Source: Scandinavium sp002470465
GTDB lineage: Bacteria > Pseudomonadota > Gammaproteobacteria > Enterobacterales > Enterobacteriaceae
Assembly: GCF_040750395.1 (NCBI RefSeq)
Contig: NZ_JBFLVD010000014.1
Location: forward strand, 62,001-126,000
Direction: 5' to 3'
DNA length: 64,000 nucleotides
The notes below the pieces were generated by a model. The model was not told the DNA's origin. It saw nothing but the letters and a program-made list of their open reading frames with translations, and did no database searches. Shown in pieces: positions 59,077 to 64,000 of the stretch. Made by a program: the position numbers and the translations under genes. Within the stretch, counting starts at the first letter, position 1, and every line of letters starts with the position of its first letter.

Positions 59077-59955
59077 TTACAGGAAGTGACAGAATTTACC
59101 GACCACGCCGAGCAGCACGGTGATACCAATCAGGCGCAGCGGACTCCAGCCCCGACGCACCAGCCAGAACATGCACAGGGTATAGACCAGCGGCAGGAAG
59201 GCGGGCATCAGCTTATCGATCACATCGGTTTGCAGCTTCACTACCGCATCACCGGCGGTAATTTCGAGCGTGGTATTCAGGCGCACGTAGGTCGCGACCA
59301 GCGCGCCAATCACCGTCATCCCGACAATCGAGGCGGCATGACCGACTTTTTTCGTATTGGCCTTAATCAGCGGGATTGCCGCCACGCCCATGCGGTAGGT
59401 GTAATGCGCCAGCCCAAAACGCAGGCCGAGATGCACCACGTTAAACAGCACCAGGAACACCACAGCGCCGAGAATCGAGCCCTGAAGCGCCAGGCTCGCG
59501 CCGATGCCGCCGCAAATGGGTAGCAGCGTCAGCCAGAACATCGCATCACCGATGCCGCCGAGCGGTGCGCCAACCGCAATTTTGGTGCTCTGAATGCTGT
59601 TCACATCCTGCTTGGAACGCTCCATCGCGAGAATAATGCCGATGACGAACGTCACCAGGAACGGATGGGTGTTGAAGAAACCCATGTGGCCCTTCATGGC
59701 GCGCGCCAGGTCGCGGGGGTTGGTGTGGATCTTTTTCAGCGCGGGCAGCAGGCCATACAGCCACCCCGAAGCCTGCATACGCTCGTAGTTAAAGGAAGCC
59801 TGCAACAGCATCGAACGCCAGGCCACGCGGTTAATGTCTTTACGGGTGAGCTCCGCACCGAGCTTCTGATCTTCATAGATATTTTCATTCACGTCTGTCA
59901 GCAGCGTCTGCTCACCGTCGACGACGCCCGGCAGGGTGGTATGTTCAGATGCCAT
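59077..59955 (-). CDS. agaE: PTS EIID component AgaE
   Basis: AgaE is the EIID membrane subunit of the GalNAc/galactosamine PTS. The start at 59955 gives MASEHTTLPGVVDGEQTLLT and 292 residues. Family motifs include RSMLLQASFNYERMQASGWL and GAPLGGIGDAMFWLTLLPI. Its first bases overlap the end of agaW by 11. The complete EIIC-EIID pair resembles the E. coli O157 and C strains rather than K-12, where agaE is deleted. Confidence 0.93.
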   Translation of the reverse strand: MASEHTTLPGVVDGEQTLLTDVNENIYEDQKLGAELTRKDINRVAWRSMLLQASFNYERMQASGWLYGLLPALKKIHTNPRDLARAMKGHMGFFNTHPFLVTFVIGIILAMERSKQDVNSIQSTKIAVGAPLGGIGDAMFWLTLLPICGGIGASLALQGSILGAVVFLVLFNVVHLGLRFGLAHYTYRMGVAAIPLIKANTKKVGHAASIVGMTVIGALVATYVRLNTTLEITAGDAVVKLQTDVIDKLMPAFLPLVYTLCMFWLVRRGWSPLRLIGITVLLGVVGKFCHFL

Positions 59956-60724
59956 CTTCGAATTCCTCTTTCTGTGCTGCCGGGGCAGCCGGTTCTGGAG
60001 ATTTACGCAGCAGATCGATAAGCGCCATTGCCAGCGCCGCGGCAGCAATCGCCAGCACCGGTAATTTCAACCAGGCGGCGGCGACAAAGCCGATGATGAA
60101 ATAAGGGATGTAGACGTTTTTCATCATGATTTTCAGCAGTACGGCGAAACCGATGGCGGGCATGATGCCGCCCGCTACGCCAAGACCGTCGATCAGGCGA
60201 GCGGGCAGGACGTCGATGGCGGTTTTCGCGTGTTCAGCGCCGAAGTAAATCGGCAGGAAAGCGCAGAGAAAATAGAACACGCCGAGTGCCAGCAGCGCCA
60301 GATAGTTCACCCGCTCGATGCCTTTCACATCGGCGTTTGCCGCCATGCGGTCGCAGCGGGACATCACGCCGGACATCACCGAGAAGAGGAACGTAATGCC
60401 CATTTGTACCGCCACGGCGAACGGTACAGCCACGCCGACCGCCACTTCAGGTTTGACGCCAGTCGAGATAGCAAACGTGGTACCGACAATGGTGCCGATA
60501 ATGACGTTCGGTGGCTGCGCTCCGGCCAGCGGCGCCAGGCCCATCCATACCAGCTCCAGCGTTCCGCCGGTCAGGATCCCGGTGTGCAGGTCGCCCAGAA
60601 TCAGGCCAACCAGCGGCCCCAATACGACCGGCCGGTGCATATGGGTTAACCCGTTGAACATATCGAGGCCAGCAACAAAGGCGAGAAGGCCCAGCGCAAC
60701 AGCCTGCAACAGACTGATTTCCAT
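59945..60724 (-). CDS. agaW: PTS EIIC component AgaW
   Basis: AgaW is the EIIC membrane channel of the same PTS. The 259 residues are full length (the K-12 version is truncated to about half), with hydrophobic helices and the mannose-family motifs LEISLLQ-type start and GLILGDLHTGILTGGTLELVW near 42-61 and GAQPPNVIIGTIVGT. It follows agaV by 10 bases and overlaps agaE by 11. Confidence 0.93.
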   Translation of the reverse strand: MEISLLQAVALGLLAFVAGLDMFNGLTHMHRPVVLGPLVGLILGDLHTGILTGGTLELVWMGLAPLAGAQPPNVIIGTIVGTTFAISTGVKPEVAVGVAVPFAVAVQMGITFLFSVMSGVMSRCDRMAANADVKGIERVNYLALLALGVFYFLCAFLPIYFGAEHAKTAIDVLPARLIDGLGVAGGIMPAIGFAVLLKIMMKNVYIPYFIIGFVAAAWLKLPVLAIAAAALAMALIDLLRKSPEPAAPAAQKEEFEDGI

Positions 60725-60734
60725 TATGAATCCT

Positions 60735-61208
60735 TCAGAGTAGTTTAAAGAGATCTAAAGCGGGCTCGGTCGGCACGCCCTGCACGAAGCAGGCAACCCC
60801 AGCGTCTTTCAGCCCGTTGAATGCGGCAATATCGCTGGCGTCGACAGAAACCGTTTTGGCAATTTGCTGTTTGCCGTTGGCGTAATGCATGTTTCCTACG
60901 TTGATGCGCGTCACCGGCACGCCGCCCTCAACCAGCTTCATAAAGTCAGTGGGGGATTTACAAACCAGCAGGATTTTCTGCCGATCCGCCGCCCGGTGAA
61001 TGCTGTCGATCACCTTTTGCAGCGGCCAGAAACGCACGGCGATCCCTTCCGCCAGCACCATCTCCATCAGGTTTTGCTGAACCGGATCGTCAGCCACTTC
61101 ATCGTTGGCCACCAGTACCAGATTCGCCCCGGCGAAGCCGACCCACTGCACGCCAACCTGACCGTGGATCAGGCGCTCATCAATCCGACTTAACACAATG
61201 TTTGGCAT
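60735..61208 (-). CDS. agaV: PTS EIIB component AgaV
   Basis: AgaV is the mannose-family EIIB that phosphorylates the incoming sugar. The start at 61208 gives MPNIVLSRIDERLIHGQVGV and 157 residues; His15 in LIHGQVGVQW is the phosphorylated residue. The open frame upstream runs into the end of kbaZ. It follows kbaZ by 19 bases. Confidence 0.94.
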   Translation of the reverse strand: MPNIVLSRIDERLIHGQVGVQWVGFAGANLVLVANDEVADDPVQQNLMEMVLAEGIAVRFWPLQKVIDSIHRAADRQKILLVCKSPTDFMKLVEGGVPVTRINVGNMHYANGKQQIAKTVSVDASDIAAFNGLKDAGVACFVQGVPTEPALDLFKLL

Positions 61209-61227
61209 ACTGTTTTCCTCTTCGTTG

Positions 61228-62523
61228 TTATGCGTTAGGGGACGTTTCGCCCTGACAGGCCGCGTGGTACTGGCGAAGTATGTCCTGGATATGGTCGAGG
61301 ATGAGGTCCCGCGGTGCCGCATTGAGATCGCCCTCGCGGACTTTTACGTACTGCAGCGGCAGGTACTGGCTGATCAGCGGCAGCGGAATGGGGTCGTCGG
61401 CCAGATTGCGCACCAGTCGCTCAAACGCATCATCAATTTGGCTGTCCGGCCAGTAGTAGCGCACGCGGTCAGAGTAGCTGTAGCCTCGGGCCAGACGACG
61501 GGTATTGCCATCTCCGTGATAGTGGCTTTGCCAGTATTCCGGCCGATCCAGCATGACGGTTTCCAGCACATGGCGCAGGCCGGAACCGGCTTTGGCGGGC
61601 AGCAGCTCTTCTTCGATGGCAGCCAGAGAGAACAAAGCTTCGCGCAGCGCAAAGGTGAGCGCCGGGCCGACCTTGAGGATGGCGAAATGATCTTTCACCA
61701 GCCGGCGCAGCGCCTGCGGCGTCTGATAATCGGTGGAGTGCGCTTCAAAAACGAGGGTGTCGAACGCGTTGACCATCTCGCTCAGCGCTACGGCTTTCTG
61801 CGGCTGATAGTCAATCACGTGGGTATGATCGAATTCGACGCCGGGCTGGACGACCAGCGCAATAATGCGCGGCCAGATAGCATTGAGCCCCTGCTTTTCA
61901 AAGGCGTGGCGATGGGCTTCAAGCGTCGCACGGGCCGCATCCGGCGTCGTGACCTCAAGTTCGGTTAGCGCTTCATGTGCACCGCCCGGCACCGGCACTT
62001 CTGTGCCAATCACGTACACCAGATCGGCGCTGCCGAAATGCTCACGACAGGTTTGCTCGGCGATGTTTGCAAGCCTTGCGGCGCGTTCAGCCACGATTTC
62101 GTCGGTGAGCGGCACCGGGTCGCCCGCGCAGGACATGCTGCAATCGAGGTGGATTTTTTTGAAACCCGCAGCGACATAGCATTCGATTAAGCTGTCGGCG
62201 TTAGCCATGGCTTCTTCAGCAGGTAAATTCTGCCAGCGATTTGGGCCCAGATGATCGCCGCCGAAAATGAGGCGTGATTCAGGGAAACTAAGTCTGCCGG
62301 CGAGCTGACAAACAAATCGGCGAAAATCAGCAGGGGTCATGCCGGTGTAGCCGCCGAACTGATCGACCTGGTTCGAGGTGGCTTCAATCAGCAGCGGGGT
62401 CTGCCGGGCATGGGCATAGCGGAGTGCGGCTTCGAGCACCAGCGGATGTGCGGAACAGACGGCATAAATGCCGTTGCCGTTTCCTTGCTTATGCTGCGCG
62501 ACGCTATCAATAAGATGTTTCAC
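61228..62523 (-). CDS. kbaZ: Tagatose-1,6-bisphosphate aldolase accessory subunit KbaZ
   Basis: KbaZ (AgaZ) is a non-catalytic TIM-barrel subunit that stabilises and activates KbaY. The 431-residue product is slightly longer than E. coli KbaZ (426), with the family sequences ICSAHPLVLEAALRYA-type start, FGGDHLGPNRWQNLPAEEAM and YVIGTEVPVPGGAHE. It is the first gene of the kbaZ-agaV-agaW-agaE-agaF unit and diverges from agaR over a 250-base gap with four AgaR-like sites. Confidence 0.95.
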   Translation of the reverse strand: MKHLIDSVAQHKQGNGNGIYAVCSAHPLVLEAALRYAHARQTPLLIEATSNQVDQFGGYTGMTPADFRRFVCQLAGRLSFPESRLIFGGDHLGPNRWQNLPAEEAMANADSLIECYVAAGFKKIHLDCSMSCAGDPVPLTDEIVAERAARLANIAEQTCREHFGSADLVYVIGTEVPVPGGAHEALTELEVTTPDAARATLEAHRHAFEKQGLNAIWPRIIALVVQPGVEFDHTHVIDYQPQKAVALSEMVNAFDTLVFEAHSTDYQTPQALRRLVKDHFAILKVGPALTFALREALFSLAAIEEELLPAKAGSGLRHVLETVMLDRPEYWQSHYHGDGNTRRLARGYSYSDRVRYYWPDSQIDDAFERLVRNLADDPIPLPLISQYLPLQYVKVREGDLNAAPRDLILDHIQDILRQYHAACQGETSPNA

Positions 62524-62558
62524 TTTCCTCTCCGTTTCGGATGGTTATGGCATTAATC

Positions 62559-62579
62559 TTTCGTTTTGTTTCAATTAAT
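62559..62579 (+). promoter_or_regulatory. AgaR operator 1 in the kbaZ-agaR gap
   Basis: TTTCGTTTTGTTTCAATTAAT matches the AgaR consensus except at two or three positions near its end. It lies 36-56 bases upstream of kbaZ. Confidence 0.7.
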
Positions 62580-62591
62580 CCTGCATTATGC

Positions 62592-62612
62592 TGCTTTAAA
62601 AATAAAACGAAA
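62592..62612 (-). promoter_or_regulatory. AgaR operator 2 in the kbaZ-agaR gap
   Basis: On the minus strand it reads TTTCGTTTTATTTTTAAAGC, matching the first 15 consensus bases. It is inverted relative to operator 1 and 12 bases away. Confidence 0.65.
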
Positions 62613-62635
62613 GATAATGGTTTTCCGATCTGTTT

Positions 62636-62656
62636 CACAAAAGAAACATAATGAAA
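62636..62656 (-). promoter_or_regulatory. AgaR operator 3 in the kbaZ-agaR gap
   Basis: On the minus strand TTTCATTATGTTTCTTTTGT matches the consensus at 19 of 21 positions. Confidence 0.65.
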
Positions 62657-62731
62657 GGTTTCAGCGGAAAGATAAGCGCGTAAGGCGAGGCGGGCAGCGC
62701 TTGCATTTCGGCAAAAGAAAGGCGTTAATAG

Positions 62732-62752
62732 CTAAAACGAAATGAAACGAAA
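62732..62752 (-). promoter_or_regulatory. AgaR operator 4, next to agaR
   Basis: On the minus strand TTTCGTTTCATTTCGTTTTA matches nearly every consensus position. It lies 22-42 bases before the agaR start, where it could repress agaR itself. Confidence 0.75.
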
Positions 62753-62773
62753 GTTTTTCTTAAAGGAGCTCTT

Positions 62774-63583
62774 ATGAGCAACAGCGAATTGTCCGCAGAA
62801 AAGCGCATTAGCGGCACCAGCGAAAGGCGTGAGCAGATTATCCAGCGGTTGCGGCAGCAGGGAAGCGTGCAGGTTAACGATCTTTCTGCCGCCTTTGGCG
62901 TCTCCACGGTGACCATCCGCAATGACCTGGCTTTCCTGGAAAAACAGGGGATTGCGGTGCGCGCCTACGGCGGAGCGCTAATTTGCGAGGGCAATACGCC
63001 CGTGCACGAGCCGTCGGTGGAGGACAAAAGCGCCCTCAACACCGGGGTGAAGCGCAATATTGCCCGTGCTGCTGCCGACCTTATCAAAGCGGGCCATCGC
63101 ATCATTCTGGATTCCGGGACCACCACCTGTGAGATTGCCAGAATGCTCCGCCAGCACACGGAGGTCATCGTCATGACCAACGGCATGAACGTCGCCAACG
63201 CGCTGCTGGAGGCCGATGGGGTTGAGCTGCTGATGACCGGCGGGCATCTGCGTCGTCAGTCGCAGTCGTTCTATGGCGACCAGGCCGAACAGTCGTTGCA
63301 GAACTACCACTTCGACATGCTGTTTCTCGGGGTGGATGCCATCGACACCGATCGCGGCGTCAGCACGCATAATGAAGATGAAGCTCGTCTCAACCGCCGG
63401 ATGTGCGAGGTGGCCGAGCGCATCATCGTGGTGACCGACTCCAGTAAGTTCAATCGCTCCAGCCTGCATAAAATTATCGATACCCCGCGTATCGACATGA
63501 TCATCACCGACGAAGGTATTCCGGCAGAAAGCCTGAAAGAGCTGCAGCGTGTGGGGATTGAGGTGTTGCAGGTGAAGGCGTAA
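62774..63583 (+). CDS. agaR: DeoR-family aga operon repressor AgaR
   Basis: AgaR represses the aga/kba genes until amino-sugar phosphates are present. The 269-residue protein equals E. coli AgaR in length. The DeoR helix-turn-helix is REQIIQRLRQQGSVQVNDLS...VSTVTIRNDLAFLE (about 18-60), and the sugar-phosphate-binding domain has GHRIILDSGTTTCEIARML, MTGGHLRRQSQSFYGDQAEQ and FLGVDAID. An AAGGAG ribosome site precedes the start. In E. coli K-12 prlF-yhaV lies between agaR and garD; here nothing does. Confidence 0.96.
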   Translation: MSNSELSAEKRISGTSERREQIIQRLRQQGSVQVNDLSAAFGVSTVTIRNDLAFLEKQGIAVRAYGGALICEGNTPVHEPSVEDKSALNTGVKRNIARAAADLIKAGHRIILDSGTTTCEIARMLRQHTEVIVMTNGMNVANALLEADGVELLMTGGHLRRQSQSFYGDQAEQSLQNYHFDMLFLGVDAIDTDRGVSTHNEDEARLNRRMCEVAERIIVVTDSSKFNRSSLHKIIDTPRIDMIITDEGIPAESLKELQRVGIEVLQVKA

Positions 63584-63606
63584 TTGCGGGATTTGGAAAA
63601 GGAAGA

Positions 63607-63634
63607 GCCGGGTAGCGCTGGCGCATACCCGGCC
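63607..63634. repeat. REP element between agaR and garD
   Basis: GCCGGGTAGCGC and GCGCATACCCGGCC are the arms of a REP-type unit in the 69-base gap between the convergent agaR and garD genes. Confidence 0.7.
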
Positions 63635-63652
63635 TGGAAGCCTGCAAGACAA

Positions 63653-64000
63653 TCAGGTCACCGGCGCCGGGTTAAACACCGCCAGCTGATTGTGCAGCCC
63701 CCACTGGTCGGAAAACGTCTTTTTGCGCCCGCTCGCTACATCCAGAATAAAGTGGAACAGCCTCCAGCCGACATCCTCAATAGTTTCTTCCCCGGTGGCT
63801 ATCGTGCCTGCATTGATGTCCATAAGGTCATACCAGCGGTTGGCGAGCGCCGTGCGCGTTGCCATCTTGATGACTGGCACCGCCATCAGGCCGTAAGGCG
63901 TGCCTCGCCCGGTGGTAAACACCTGAACCGTTATCCCGGAGGCGACCTGCTGCGTGCCGCAGACGAAGTCGCTGGCGGGCGTGGCGGCGTATATCAGGCC
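63653..64000 (-). CDS. garD: Galactarate dehydratase GarD, C-terminal part
   Basis: GarD dehydrates galactarate to 5-keto-4-deoxy-glucarate. Only the last 115 codons are present; the gene continues past the right edge. The visible part, from ASDFVCGTQQVASGITVQVF through TTGRGTPYGLMAVPVIKMAT to the end DQWGLHNQLAVFNPAPVT, is nearly identical to E. coli GarD. It belongs to the UxaA/GarD family of iron-dependent sugar-acid dehydratases. It converges on agaR. Confidence 0.96.
   Translation of the reverse strand, partial: GLIYAATPASDFVCGTQQVASGITVQVFTTGRGTPYGLMAVPVIKMATRTALANRWYDLMDINAGTIATGEETIEDVGWRLFHFILDVASGRKKTFSDQWGLHNQLAVFNPAPVT

Noticed and set aside
62641..62760. A small gene between kbaZ and agaR
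   Set aside because: No open frame with a start signal; the bases are taken up by AgaR-like sites.

Overview
The window is an ordinary stretch of a gamma-proteobacterial chromosome, most like Enterobacter, Lelliottia or related Enterobacteriaceae. Almost every protein is close in length and sequence to an E. coli K-12 protein, and the gene order from rpoN to garD follows the E. coli rpoN-to-garD segment. Species is not assigned.

Layout. 1-4842 (minus): rpoN start, lptB-lptA-lptC-kdsC-kdsD-yrbG (LPS transport and Kdo synthesis). 5051-9843 (plus): mlaFEDCB (outer membrane lipid asymmetry), ibaG, murA. 9902-11330 (minus): sfsB, ispB. 11588-14424 (plus): rplU, rpmA, yhbE, obgE. Then dacB (minus), greA (plus), yhbY (minus), and rlmE-ftsH-folP-glmM-secG-leuU (plus). 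22800-25700 is an accessory pocket between leuU and argG: an orphan lipoprotein, a YfaZ-like outer membrane protein, an OmpA-type pseudogene broken by two deletions, and an IprA-type regulator. E. coli K-12 carries yhbX at this position. argG (minus) and metY follow, then the rimP-nusA-infB-rbfA-truB-rpsO-pnp-nlpI-yrbN-deaD translation and RNA-decay block and mtr.

41146-53327 holds yhbW, the ubiV/ubiU and ubiT genes of O2-independent ubiquinone synthesis, yhbS, yhbQ, yhbP, yhbO, yraR, yraQ, and dolP-diaA-yraN-lpoA opposite rsmI. 53332-62523 is the second variable part: a Fic protein, a secreted clan GH-D glycosidase, and an amino-sugar locus (kbaY, agaS, agaF, agaE, agaW, agaV, kbaZ) with its divergent repressor agaR. 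agaA and the agaBCDI genes of E. coli are missing. The window ends inside garD.

How the genes work together. The glycosidase probably releases a terminal amino sugar in the periplasm. The Aga PTS imports and phosphorylates it, AgaS deaminates/isomerises it, and KbaY/KbaZ cleave tagatose-1,6-bisphosphate. Six AgaR-like operators lie upstream of kbaZ, agaR and agaS. Other readable regulation includes paired ARG boxes at argG, a Trp operator at mtr, a GraL-like terminator before greA, a 20-bp perfect hairpin in the pnp leader, and strong sigma-70 promoters before rplU, secG, metY and rpsO.

No CRISPR array, insertion sequence, prophage or clear new multi-gene defence system was seen. The most unusual signals are the leuU-argG pocket with its leuU 3'-end repeat, the OmpA remnant, and the rearranged aga locus with an embedded secreted glycosidase.
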